The position numbers were made by a program, and so were the translations under genes. Below, piece by piece: positions 1 through 9,219 of a DNA stretch of 34,509 bases (position 1 is its first letter; every line of letters starts with the position of its first letter). The notes under the pieces were generated by a model, which saw only the letters and a program-made list of their open reading frames with translations, did no database searches and was not told where the DNA came from. This DNA comes from Flavobacterium reichenbachii. GTDB lineage: Bacteria > Bacteroidota > Bacteroidia > Flavobacteriales > Flavobacteriaceae. The stretch spans positions 1-34,509 of the forward strand of contig NZ_MUHF01000034.1 in the NCBI RefSeq assembly GCF_002217435.1, in the 5' to 3' direction.

Positions 1-45
1 AAATAAAATCAGCCATATGTAGAAAACATATGGCTGATTTTATTT
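1..45. terminator. Perfect 20-bp hairpin beyond the uvrA 3' end
   Basis: Bases 1-20 are the exact reverse complement of bases 26-45, with a 5-base loop (AGAAA). The outer stem is A/T-rich, so each strand has a U-rich run at its 3' side. It lies about 60 bases beyond the uvrA stop and probably ends that transcript, and possibly one arriving from outside the window as well. Confidence 0.7.
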
Positions 46-113
46 AAAGCCTAAAGCCTAAAGCCTAAAGCCTAAAGCCTAAAGCCTAAAGCCTAAAGCC
101 TAAAGCCTAAAGC
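45..113. repeat. Heptamer tandem repeat (TAAAGCC)n
   Basis: Almost ten uninterrupted copies of the 7-base unit TAAAGCC (GGCTTTA on the other strand) fill the space between the hairpin and uvrA. The array runs into the end of uvrA: the TAG stop (107-109) and the last codon are made of repeat sequence. A 7-base unit is not a multiple of three, so expansion inside the gene would shift the frame; only the extreme terminus is affected. Confidence 0.95.
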
Positions 114-2902
114 TTGTCTTTTAAATACACTCCTGTAACCGATTTACTTACTTTGACAATATCTTCTGGTGTTCCTTCTGCCAGCAGATAACCTCCGTTT
201 TCTCCTCCTTCCGGACCTAAATCAATAATCCAGTCCGCACATTTTATAAGATCAAGGTTGTGTTCAATTACAATAATCGAATGTCCTTTTTCTATTAAAG
301 CATCAAAAGAAGCTAATAATTTTTTGATATCATGAAAATGCAGACCTGTTGTAGGCTCATCAAAGACAAATAAGGCTTTGTCTTTTGTGACACCTTTTAC
401 TAAAAATGACGCCAGTTTAATACGCTGTGCCTCTCCACCGGAAAGAGTAGAAGAAGATTGTCCTAATTGTACGTAACCCAAACCAACATCTTGCAGAGGC
501 TGCAGCTTTTGAGTAATTTTAGTCTGTTTATTTTTTTCGAAAAAAGCAATCGCGTCATCAATAGTCATGGTTAGAATATCATTGATGTTTTTGTCGTCAA
601 AATTAATTTCGAGAATTTCTTTTTTAAATCGTTTTCCGCCGCAAGTTTCACACGGAAGCTGGACATCGGCCATAAACACCATTTCTACATTTATGGAGCC
701 TTCTCCTTTACAAGTTTCGCATCGGCCTCCGTCAACATTAAAAGAAAAATGTTTTGCCTGATAACCTCTTATTTTCGATAGTTTTTCTTTAGCGTATAAA
801 TCACGAATATCATCATATGCTTTGATATAAGTTACAGGGTTAGATCGGGAACTTCTACCAATTGGATTCTGATCTACATATTCAATATGCTTGATCTGAG
901 AAAAAGAACCTTTAATTTCAGTAAACTGACCCGCTTTTTCTGCTGCGCTTTCCAATTTCTTCTGCATTGCAGGAAATAAGATTTTCTTGATCAAAGTACT
1001 TTTACCACTTCCAGAAACTCCGGTTACAACCGTTAGAATATCAAGAGGGAAGGTAACATTGATATTTTTTAAATTATTTTCTCGTGCACCCACAATATCA
1101 ATGTGGTTTTTGAATTTTCGTCTCTTTTTAGGAACAGAAATTTCTAAATTTCCATTCAGATATTTAGCAGTCAGCGATTCAGATTTTAAAATTTCATCAT
1201 AAGTTCCCTGAGCAACTAAATGTCCTCCATAAGTACCCGCCTCAGGACCAATATCTATAATCATATCTGCAGCTTTCATGATATCTTCATCATGTTCTAC
1301 CACAATTACAGTATTTCCTAAATCACGAAGCGAAAGCAATACTTTTATCAGACGTTCTGAATCTTTTGGATGCAGACCAATACTAGGCTCGTCCAAAATA
1401 TACATAGAACCGACTAAACTGCTTCCAAGAGAAGTGGCAAGATTAATACGCTGCGATTCTCCTCCAGAAAGTGTTGCTGAATTTCGATTAAGCGTAAGGT
1501 AATCTAAACCTACTTCTGTCAAAAACGACAAACGATTGTTTATTTCTATCATTAAACGTTTTGCGATCTTTTCTTCGTAAACATTTAATTCTATGTTTTT
1601 AAAAAAAGTAACTAAATGTTTGATGGGTAAATCTACTAAGTCAGAAACTGTTTTTCCGTTTATTTTTACATAAGAAGCTTCTTCGCGCAAGCGTTTTCCG
1701 CGACACGCATGACATTTCGTTTTTCCGCGGTAGCGCGATAACATGACACGGTTCTGAATCTTATAATTTTTTTCTTCTAATTCTTTAAAGAAACCGTCAA
1801 GGCCTTGAAAATACTGATTTCCCTTCCAGACTAAATCTTTCTGCTCGTCAGATAATTCAAAATAAGGTTTATGAATAGGGAAATCAAATTTGTAAGCATG
1901 TTTTACCAATTCATCTTTATACCAGCTCATGGTGTCGCCTCTCCAGGGATAAATAGCGCTTTCAAAAACAGATAAAGAAGTGTTAGGAACCACTAAATCA
2001 GCATCAATTCCAATTATGTTTCCATAACCTTCGCAAACAGGGCATGCTCCATAAGGATTATTAAAGCTGAATAAATGAACATTAGGTTCTAAGAACGTAA
2101 TGCCGTCTAATTCAAAATTATTAGAATAAGTAAATCTTTTATCTGAGTTTAATTCTTGAAGGTAACAAATTCCTTTTCCTTCAAAAAAAGCAGTTTGTAC
2201 AGCATCTGCCAATCGGTTATAAAATTCTTCTTCGTCTTTAACAACAATTCTGTCAATAACCAGCAGAATATCTTTATTGTCTAATTGATGAAGATTTGCA
2301 TCTTCAAACTCATCCAGACGAATCATTTCATTATTAACCAAAATACGCGCAAAACCTTGCTGTAAAAGGACTTTTAGCTTGTCTTCCAGCTGACGTCCTT
2401 CTTCCAGGTGTATTGGTGCGAGTAAAAGCCATTTACTGTCTAATTCTAAAGTCTTAACGTCTGAAACAACATCGGTTACGGTATTTTTTTTAACTTCTTG
2501 TCCGGAAACTGGCGAGTATGTACGGCCAATTCTCGCAAAAAGAAGTTTCATGTAATCGTAAATTTCTGTCGAAGTTCCCACTGTAGAACGAGCATTGGTT
2601 GTATTTACTTTTTGCTCAATGGCAATTGCCGGAGCAATTCCTTTAATGTATTCTACTTTTGGTTTGTCTAAACGCCCCAAAAACTGGCGCGCATACGACG
2701 ACAAGCTCTCTACGTAACGACGCTGTCCTTCGGCATATAAAGTATCAAACGCCAAACTCGATTTTCCTGATCCTGAGAGACCTGTAACGACAACAAGTTT
2801 GTTTCTAGGAATGGCAACATCTACATTTTTTAAATTATGTACTTGTGCGCCTTTAATTATAATATTATGTTTTGGGTCTAGTGTAGAAAGATCAATCTGC
2901 AT
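107..2902 (-). CDS. uvrA: Excinuclease ABC subunit A (UvrA)
   Basis: This is the damage-recognition ATPase of nucleotide excision repair; a UvrA dimer loads UvrB at DNA lesions. With the ATG at 2902 it has 931 residues. ABC domain I has Walker A at about 41-49, signature LSGGESQR at 478-485 and Walker B ending LDEP near 506. ABC domain II has Walker A at 628-636, signature LSGGEAQR at 820-827 and FDEP near 850. The C-terminal zinc module is intact (C728, C731, C751, C754). The first zinc finger keeps only its second pair (C287, C290); the usual first CxxC is replaced by an ELDG segment near 264. The frame extends to a TTG at 2923, but that TTG lies inside a -7 promoter box, so the ATG is preferred. 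Flavobacteria often carry more than one UvrA-like gene, so paralogue status is open. Confidence 0.95.
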   Translation of the reverse strand: MQIDLSTLDPKHNIIIKGAQVHNLKNVDVAIPRNKLVVVTGLSGSGKSSLAFDTLYAEGQRRYVESLSSYARQFLGRLDKPKVEYIKGIAPAIAIEQKVNTTNARSTVGTSTEIYDYMKLLFARIGRTYSPVSGQEVKKNTVTDVVSDVKTLELDSKWLLLAPIHLEEGRQLEDKLKVLLQQGFARILVNNEMIRLDEFEDANLHQLDNKDILLVIDRIVVKDEEEFYNRLADAVQTAFFEGKGICYLQELNSDKRFTYSNNFELDGITFLEPNVHLFSFNNPYGACPVCEGYGNIIGIDADLVVPNTSLSVFESAIYPWRGDTMSWYKDELVKHAYKFDFPIHKPYFELSDEQKDLVWKGNQYFQGLDGFFKELEEKNYKIQNRVMLSRYRGKTKCHACRGKRLREEASYVKINGKTVSDLVDLPIKHLVTFFKNIELNVYEEKIAKRLMIEINNRLSFLTEVGLDYLTLNRNSATLSGGESQRINLATSLGSSLVGSMYILDEPSIGLHPKDSERLIKVLLSLRDLGNTVIVVEHDEDIMKAADMIIDIGPEAGTYGGHLVAQGTYDEILKSESLTAKYLNGNLEISVPKKRRKFKNHIDIVGARENNLKNINVTFPLDILTVVTGVSGSGKSTLIKKILFPAMQKKLESAAEKAGQFTEIKGSFSQIKHIEYVDQNPIGRSSRSNPVTYIKAYDDIRDLYAKEKLSKIRGYQAKHFSFNVDGGRCETCKGEGSINVEMVFMADVQLPCETCGGKRFKKEILEINFDDKNINDILTMTIDDAIAFFEKNKQTKITQKLQPLQDVGLGYVQLGQSSSTLSGGEAQRIKLASFLVKGVTKDKALFVFDEPTTGLHFHDIKKLLASFDALIEKGHSIIVIEHNLDLIKCADWIIDLGPEGGENGGYLLAEGTPEDIVKVSKSVTGVYLKDKL

Positions 2903-2920
2903 AAAAAAAGTCAATTTATA

Positions 2921-2928
2921 CAAAAGTA
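2921..2928 (-). promoter_or_regulatory. -7 box TAnnTTTG upstream of uvrA
   Basis: On the minus strand this reads TACTTTTG, a match to the Bacteroidota -7 consensus TAnnTTTG. It would start RNA about 12 bases before the ATG at 2902. No good -33 TTTG is seen at 17-23 bases. It decides the uvrA start, because the alternative TTG lies within it. Confidence 0.45.
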
Positions 2929-3098
2929 ATCAATTTTGATTTGAGTTCTGTTAATGAGATTGTTCCAAATTTTAACTAATTAAACATGGAAAACTACTGT
3001 TTTTGATATTGATATTTTTTTTGCTAAAAAAATACCATATCATTATAAAATAAGCTATTTTAGAACTGTTTTAATATTAAATTAATACTGCCAGAAAT

Positions 3099-5900
3099 TT
3101 GAAAACTAAATTTACGTTACTGCTGTTTTTAATAAATTACTTACTGTTTTCGCAGGAGTTTCCGCCCATAATAAAATATTCTTCTGCTGCATATGGTGCC
3201 GGAAACCAAAGCTGGATGATCTCTCAGGATGCTCAGAATTATATGTATTTTGCGAATAACGAAGGTCTTTTGGAATATAACGGAACGAACTGGCAGCTTT
3301 ATCCAGCTCCAAATGAAACAATTATAAGGTCTGTAAAAGTAATTGGAAACAAAATTTACACCGGCTGTTATATGAATTTTGGCTTTTGGACCAGACAGTC
3401 CAATGGAAAACTAAAATATACTTCGCTCAGCGATACTATTAAAAATAAAATCTTGGATGACGAACAATTTTGGAATATTCTAAAATACGATCAGTGGATT
3501 TTATTTCAATCCTTAAATAGAATTTATATTTACGATACTAAAACAGGAAAATTTAAAATCATTGCTCCCAAAAATGGTGTAATCAAATCTTTTGCTGCCA
3601 AAAATGCTATTTATTTTCAGACTATAAAGGAAGGACTTTTTGAAATAGAAAGCGGAAAAGCAAAATTAATATCAGATCATCCCATTCTTAAAAAATTTAC
3701 GATTGTAAATGTCTTTCCGACAGAAGACCACTTGTTGATTCAGACGCAGTTAGAGGGAATTTATACTTTGGCTGGAAATAATCTAACGCATTTTGCAACC
3801 GATGTTGATGCGCAGCTGAAAGCAGGTTTTGTTTATAGCAGCCAGCATTTGCAGGACGGAAGTCTGGCTTTAGGAACTGTTTCTAATGGAATTTTTATTC
3901 TGACCGATAAAGGGAAACTCAAATATCATATTTCACAAAGCAAAGGACTGAGTAATAATACTGTTTTGTCACTTTTTGAGGATGCAGACCAGAATTTGTG
4001 GGCTGGACTTGATAATGGAATTAATTGTATCAATGTTCAGTCTCCTGTGCATAGTTTTACAGATAACACTGGAGTTTTAGGAACTGTTTATGCTTCTGCT
4101 GTTTTTAACAGAATCTTGTATGTAGGAACAAACCAGGGACTATTTTGCAAACGAAACCAAAGCAGTGACGAGTTTAAATTTATAAATGGAACCAAAGGCC
4201 AGGTCTGGTCCCTTTTTGAATACGATAATACACTTTTCTGCGGACATGATTCGGGAACTTTTATTATTACTGCTGATGCGGCCAAAAGCATTTTTTCGGC
4301 TTCCGGAAGCTGGAAATTTGAGCCAGTTCCAGGAAATAAAAATCAATTGATTCAGGGAAATTATTATGGACTTTCGGTTTTAGAAAAAATAAACAATCAA
4401 TGGGTATTTAAGAACAGGATTCGAGGATTTGATTATTCTTCTCGTTATTTTGAAGTAACAAATAATCTCGAGGTTTATGTAAGTCATGAATACAAAGGAA
4501 TTTTTAGGTTGAAACTAGATAAATATTTAGTAAAAACAGATGCGTTTTATACGTATAAGTCACCTTTAAAAGGAAAAAACGCAAGTTTAACTAAATTCAA
4601 TAATTCAATATATTATGCTTACAAAGGCGGGATTTTTAAATTAAATCCAAAATCGAAACAATTTCAAAAAGACGCTTTATTGAGTTCTATTTTCGAAAAA
4701 GACGAATATACTTCAGGTAAACTTATTGTAGATCATTCTAATAAAATATGGCTTTTTTCTAAAAATTACATTCATTATTTTTCTGCAAGCAAATTAAGCA
4801 GTCAGTTAAAGCAGAATGTAATCCCGATTCCGTCCTCGCTGACGAATTCTATGCAGGGATTTGAGAATATAACTCAAATTTCAAAATCAACTTATCTGAT
4901 TGGTACAACCGATGGATATTATACGTTGAATATAGATGATTTAAGTTTTAAAAATTACACTGTTTTTATTACAGATGTTACGGCTAATAAACAAAATGAA
5001 GTACCGCAGCAAGTCGAAATTGCCAATGAAGGGAGTTTTCATGCCAATACAAATAACATTACTTTAAACTATACAGTGCCGGAATATAATAAATACATTA
5101 ATTCTGAATATCAATATCTGCTGGAAGGTTTTCAGAATGAATGGAGTGAGTGGAGTACAAAAGCAACGGCAGGATTTAAAAATCTTTCGCCCGGAAAATA
5201 TACTTTTAAAGTACGCGCGAAATATGCCAATACAATTTTGCAAAATACTGCTGTTTACACTTTTGTGGTTCTTAAACCTTGGTACTTAACCAATCTGGCA
5301 TGGCTGGTTTATTTACTTTTAATGGTTGCTGGAGCTTATTTTATAAATAAAGCGTATCATAATTTTTATCGCAAGCAAGAGGAAAAATTAATTGAAGAAA
5401 ACAATTTGCTGCTGGAAATTAAAGAACTCGAAAATGAACAGCAATTAATGAAATTAAGAAACGAACAGCTTTCGCTTGATGTAGATAACAAAAATCGGGA
5501 ACTCGCCGTTTCTACAATGAGTCTTAATAGCAAAAACGAATTACTGGCTTTTATAAAAGAAGATCTTAAAAAAACGAACCAAAATGACAGCAGTAATATT
5601 AAATCTGTTATTAGCACCATAAACAAAAACATAACCGAAGAAGATTCCTGGAAAGTATTTAAAGAAGCGTTTGATAATGCAGACAAAGACTTTCTTAAAA
5701 GAATAAAACAACTGCATCCGCTGCTTACTCCAAACGATTTAAGACTTTGTGCTTATCTGAGATTGAACCTTTCGTCAAAAGAAATTGCACCTTTATTTAA
5801 TATATCAGTACGAAGTGTAGAAATAAAAAGATACCGCCTGCGCAAAAAAATGGATTTACAGCACGAAATCGGTTTAGTAGAATATATTTTGGATGTATAG
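3099..5900 (+). CDS. Membrane-spanning regulator: propeller, Y_Y_Y and LuxR-type HTH (SusR-like)
   Basis: This 933-residue protein probably senses a periplasmic oligosaccharide and controls the adjacent susCD operon. An N-terminal signal segment (1-19) is followed by a long region with two-component-regulator-propeller-like repeats (for example GTNQGLF and AGLDNGIN). A Y_Y_Y-type Ig-like domain lies at about 652-725 and one membrane helix at about 729-750. A charged coiled coil follows at 755-825, then a C-terminal helix-turn-helix at about 872-925 containing LSSKEIAPLFNIS. There is no histidine kinase or receiver domain, so it resembles the single-protein SusR design rather than a hybrid two-component system. 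The start is TTG at 3099; it gives a complete signal segment and no ATG does so. A hairpin at 5935-5968 follows. Ligand and target are inferred from position. Confidence 0.85.
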   Translation: MKTKFTLLLFLINYLLFSQEFPPIIKYSSAAYGAGNQSWMISQDAQNYMYFANNEGLLEYNGTNWQLYPAPNETIIRSVKVIGNKIYTGCYMNFGFWTRQSNGKLKYTSLSDTIKNKILDDEQFWNILKYDQWILFQSLNRIYIYDTKTGKFKIIAPKNGVIKSFAAKNAIYFQTIKEGLFEIESGKAKLISDHPILKKFTIVNVFPTEDHLLIQTQLEGIYTLAGNNLTHFATDVDAQLKAGFVYSSQHLQDGSLALGTVSNGIFILTDKGKLKYHISQSKGLSNNTVLSLFEDADQNLWAGLDNGINCINVQSPVHSFTDNTGVLGTVYASAVFNRILYVGTNQGLFCKRNQSSDEFKFINGTKGQVWSLFEYDNTLFCGHDSGTFIITADAAKSIFSASGSWKFEPVPGNKNQLIQGNYYGLSVLEKINNQWVFKNRIRGFDYSSRYFEVTNNLEVYVSHEYKGIFRLKLDKYLVKTDAFYTYKSPLKGKNASLTKFNNSIYYAYKGGIFKLNPKSKQFQKDALLSSIFEKDEYTSGKLIVDHSNKIWLFSKNYIHYFSASKLSSQLKQNVIPIPSSLTNSMQGFENITQISKSTYLIGTTDGYYTLNIDDLSFKNYTVFITDVTANKQNEVPQQVEIANEGSFHANTNNITLNYTVPEYNKYINSEYQYLLEGFQNEWSEWSTKATAGFKNLSPGKYTFKVRAKYANTILQNTAVYTFVVLKPWYLTNLAWLVYLLLMVAGAYFINKAYHNFYRKQEEKLIEENNLLLEIKELENEQQLMKLRNEQLSLDVDNKNRELAVSTMSLNSKNELLAFIKEDLKKTNQNDSSNIKSVISTINKNITEEDSWKVFKEAFDNADKDFLKRIKQLHPLLTPNDLRLCAYLRLNLSSKEIAPLFNISVRSVEIKRYRLRKKMDLQHEIGLVEYILDV

Positions 5901-5934
5901 TACAGTAAAAAATCACTCAAAATAACTATACATT

Positions 5935-5968
5935 ACCTCAACATTAACTTTTTGTTGGGTTTTTTTTA
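5935..5968 (+). terminator. Terminator after the regulator gene
   Basis: ACC(T)CAACA at 5935-5943 pairs with TGTTGGGT at 5953-5960, with one bulged base, and is followed by eight T. It would separate the regulator transcript from the susC operon. Confidence 0.55.
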
Positions 5969-6001
5969 CATTATTTGTTAAAGAAATTAACATTCGCAGA
6001 T

Positions 6002-6011
6002 TATAGCTATA
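6002..6011. promoter_or_regulatory. Palindrome TATAGCTATA, possible operator
   Basis: A 10-base perfect palindrome about 70 bases upstream of the putative -7 box of susC. It is a candidate binding site for the neighbouring LuxR-type regulator only by position, and AT-rich palindromes of this length also arise by chance. Confidence 0.15.
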
Positions 6012-6080
6012 CAAGGATATATTTTATTAAATGTTCATTATTTGAATGGTTTTTTTATGATGTATGTTTTTTGTTGAGGT

Positions 6081-6088
6081 TAATTTTG
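6081..6088 (+). promoter_or_regulatory. -7 box of the susC operon
   Basis: TAATTTTG matches TAnnTTTG and lies 54 bases before the susC ATG. No clear -33 element is found at the normal spacing, as expected for a promoter that needs an activator. Confidence 0.4.
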
Positions 6089-6142
6089 TTGTATTCTTAT
6101 TTGTATCCGATAAATTTATCTTTCAATAAAAACTAACTAATT

Positions 6143-9100
6143 ATGAAATCTAAATTATTACAAATGGTATTGTTACTGTTTACATCTTTTGCGTTTTCGC
6201 AGAACATTGATGTTACAGGAACCGTACTAGATGACTCAGGCTTATCATTGCCGGGCGTGAATGTAAAAGTTAAAAATTCGTCGCAAAGTACAACCACAGA
6301 CTTCGACGGATCTTTTAAGTTAACCGGCCTCTCTAAAGGAGCCACAATCGTTATAAGTTACATTGGTTTTCGAACACAAGAAGTTGAAGTGACCGCAGCT
6401 AAAATCACTGTAAAAATGAGTGAAGATGCGAAATCGCTCGATGAAGTTGTAGTTATTGGTTACGGAAGCCAAAAAAAGAGAGAAGTTACTGGTTCAGTAG
6501 CTGTTCTGGACAGTAAAACGCTTGATATTTTAAAACCAGCTCGAATTGAGCAGGCACTGCAGGGAACAATTGCGGGAGTAAATGTTACGACACAATCGGG
6601 TTCGCCAGGTGCGCCGCTAGACATACGTATTCGTGGTATAGCAACAAACGGACAAAATTCTCCAACAGTTATTATCGATGGATATGTGGGAGATTTAGGA
6701 ATTTTGAATCCAAATGATATTGAAACGATTACGGTTTTAAAAGATGCTCAGGCAGCAATCTACGGAACGATTGCGGCAAACGGAATTATTTTAGTTACGA
6801 CCAAAATGGGAAAAAAGAATTCTAAAACAAGAGTTTCTTTTAATAGTTATACGGGTTTTCAGGAAACAACTAGAAAATTACCAACTCTAAATGCTACTGA
6901 ATATGCACTTTTATTAAATGAAAGTTATGCCAATGGAGGCAGAGCGCTTCCTTATCCAAATGTAAGCGGATTAGGAAAAGGAACGAACTGGCAGGATGAA
7001 GTTTTTAATAAAGGTGTTCCGATCATCAATAATGATTTGACAATTTCTGGCGGATCTGAGAAAATGACTTATTCGGTAAGCGGTTCGCATTTGGATCAGG
7101 AAGGAATTATTGGCGGAGACAAATCAGGATTTTTGAGAAATACAGCCAGAGTTGGATTAGGTGTTGATTTAAGCGAGAAAATTAAGTTAAAAACAAATGT
7201 TATTTACACCTATTTTACCAGAAAAACATTAAACGAAAACGGGCTTGGATCTGTATTGTTTAATGCTCTGAACGTTCCGGCAACACTTAATCCTTATGGT
7301 GCTGACGGAAATCTGACTCTTGTACCCAGTACAACAGGTTTAGGGACAGAAATTATAAATCCGCTGGCACAGATAGAAAATAGCTATAACGATTATAATT
7401 ATAAAAAGGTAAACGGAAACTTCGGTTTAGATTATAAAATTTTTAAAGGATTTACACTTGCGAGTGCTATTGGTTTTAATACCTCTAACAGCGAGTCCAG
7501 AACTTTTGCAAAACAAATCAGCTACGGCGGAAAAGTATTTGATGTACAAAGAAGTTCGGTAACGCAAAAGGCAGTAAACGATAATAATTATTCGTTTGAC
7601 CTTTACGGAACTTATGAAACTAAATTTGGAGAAGACCACAAACTTGAAGGAACTATTGGTACTACAATTTTTAAAGAATTTGGCAACAGTCTTTCTGCAA
7701 CTGGTTTTGATGTTCCAAATAATTCCTGGGAGTACGCCGATATTTCTTTGACCAAAGGAATTTCAGAAACACTTACCAACACTTCTTATAATTATGACCA
7801 GAGAAGGCTTTCTTATTTTGGAAGATTGCAATACGATTACAAAGGAAAATATCTTTTCTCTGCCATGATCAGACGTGATTCTTCTACGAGATTTGGGCCA
7901 GGAAATAAAGTAGGTTATTTCCCGTCGGTAACAGGAGGATGGGTTATTTCTGATGAAGGCTTTTTTGGAGATTCTAAATTTCTAAATTTCTTAAAATTAA
8001 GAGCGAGTTACGGTACATTAGGAAACGATCAAATACCAAATTATGGTTATATCGGACTTTTGAGCGGTGAGGCAACTTATATATTTGACGGAACTTTAGT
8101 AAACGGAACCGCTACCGGACAAGTACCAAATCCGAATTTGAAATGGGAAGATGCTGAAAAATTTGATGTTGGTTTGGATATCAAATTACTGAATAACAAA
8201 ATATTTCTGGTAGCAGATTATTTTATAGATACAAGAAAAGATTTATTGATTCCGAATATTCCGGTTTCAGGAATCACAGGGACGGGTGCTCCGGGCGCAA
8301 GTTCACCAACTTTAAACGCAGGAACAGTTAGAAACTCTGGTTTTGAGTTTGCTATAGACTACAAAGAAAAGCTTTCAGATTCGTTTTCTATGAGTTTAGG
8401 TTACAATGTAACTTTCCTTAAAAATGAAGTGTTAGAAGTAAATAACGGAACTGGTTTTCTGGAAGGCGGCTCTTTTGGAGTTGGACAGCCGGCAGCAGCA
8501 CGTATGCAGGTAGGACAGCCAATTGGATATTTTTACGGTTACAAAGCCGATGGAATTTTTCAGAATCAAGCCGAAATCGATGCACATCCGTCACAATTAG
8601 CTTTAGGAGCAAATGCTGCGCCTGGTGATATTCGTTATGCAGACGTAAACGGCGACGGTGTAATAGATACTAAAGATAAAACAAATATTGGAGATGCAAT
8701 TCCGGAGGCAACAATGGGATTCAATTTGCAGATGAATTATAAAAATTTAGATTTTGCTGTTTTCACATTTGCTTCTGTCGGAAACGATATGGTTCGTAAT
8801 TACGAAAGAACACTTTCAGACGCCAATCGTTTAAACTATGTTTTAGACAGATGGACAGGAGAAGGAACAAGTAACTCCACTCCACGAGTGACAACAGGGG
8901 CAACGTCAAATAATGTTTTATCTACATATTTTGTAGAAGACGCTTCTTATGTTAGAATTCAAAATGTGCAGATTGGCTATACCTTAAATCCAAATGTAAG
9001 TCAGAAAGCTGGAATAACTAAATTAAGACTTTACGCAGGTGTAAATAATCTCTACACATTTACCAAATATAAAGGTTTTGATCCGGGAGCTTCTGCAGGA

Positions 9101-9208
9101 CCTCAAAATCAGGACGGAATATCGCGATCTCCTATTGGCTCTGGAATTGATTATGGGTTTTATCCAGTACCAAGAACCTATTTATTGGGCTTAAACATTA
9201 ATTTTTAA
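6143..9208 (+). CDS. susC: SusC-like TonB-dependent outer-membrane receptor
   Basis: This protein forms the outer-membrane channel that imports oligosaccharides with energy from TonB-ExbBD, capped by its SusD partner. Its 1021 residues start with a signal peptide (cleavage near FAFS/Q, residue 19-20). A carboxypeptidase-regulatory-like domain follows at about 22-95, then the SusC-typical segment SLDEVVVIGYG at 98-108. The plug is at about 115-225 and contains IRIRG and VIIDGYVGD. The rest is a 22-strand-type barrel ending in NINF with a terminal Phe. It lies 11 bases before susD, the classic SusCD pair. It is the first gene of a run of four tightly spaced PUL genes, so it is probably the most highly transcribed. 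The substrate is inferred from the two GH16 enzymes downstream: a beta-1,3-containing glucan. Confidence 0.95.
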   Translation: MKSKLLQMVLLLFTSFAFSQNIDVTGTVLDDSGLSLPGVNVKVKNSSQSTTTDFDGSFKLTGLSKGATIVISYIGFRTQEVEVTAAKITVKMSEDAKSLDEVVVIGYGSQKKREVTGSVAVLDSKTLDILKPARIEQALQGTIAGVNVTTQSGSPGAPLDIRIRGIATNGQNSPTVIIDGYVGDLGILNPNDIETITVLKDAQAAIYGTIAANGIILVTTKMGKKNSKTRVSFNSYTGFQETTRKLPTLNATEYALLLNESYANGGRALPYPNVSGLGKGTNWQDEVFNKGVPIINNDLTISGGSEKMTYSVSGSHLDQEGIIGGDKSGFLRNTARVGLGVDLSEKIKLKTNVIYTYFTRKTLNENGLGSVLFNALNVPATLNPYGADGNLTLVPSTTGLGTEIINPLAQIENSYNDYNYKKVNGNFGLDYKIFKGFTLASAIGFNTSNSESRTFAKQISYGGKVFDVQRSSVTQKAVNDNNYSFDLYGTYETKFGEDHKLEGTIGTTIFKEFGNSLSATGFDVPNNSWEYADISLTKGISETLTNTSYNYDQRRLSYFGRLQYDYKGKYLFSAMIRRDSSTRFGPGNKVGYFPSVTGGWVISDEGFFGDSKFLNFLKLRASYGTLGNDQIPNYGYIGLLSGEATYIFDGTLVNGTATGQVPNPNLKWEDAEKFDVGLDIKLLNNKIFLVADYFIDTRKDLLIPNIPVSGITGTGAPGASSPTLNAGTVRNSGFEFAIDYKEKLSDSFSMSLGYNVTFLKNEVLEVNNGTGFLEGGSFGVGQPAAARMQVGQPIGYFYGYKADGIFQNQAEIDAHPSQLALGANAAPGDIRYADVNGDGVIDTKDKTNIGDAIPEATMGFNLQMNYKNLDFAVFTFASVGNDMVRNYERTLSDANRLNYVLDRWTGEGTSNSTPRVTTGATSNNVLSTYFVEDASYVRIQNVQIGYTLNPNVSQKAGITKLRLYAGVNNLYTFTKYKGFDPGASAGPQNQDGISRSPIGSGIDYGFYPVPRTYLLGLNINF

Positions 9209-9219
9209 TTTCAATTAAA

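Noticed and set aside
45..113. Possible CRISPR array at the left edge
   Set aside because: The unit is 7 bases with no spacers; it is a simple tandem repeat and no cas genes are present.
2903..2923. Longer uvrA starting at TTG 2923
   Set aside because: The TTG lies inside a TAnnTTTG promoter box and adds seven residues not typical of UvrA.
5366..5686. Minus-strand serine/leucine-rich frame under the regulator coiled coil
   Set aside because: The antisense of a Lys/Glu-rich coiled coil always gives a Ser/Phe/Leu-rich frame; no independent support.
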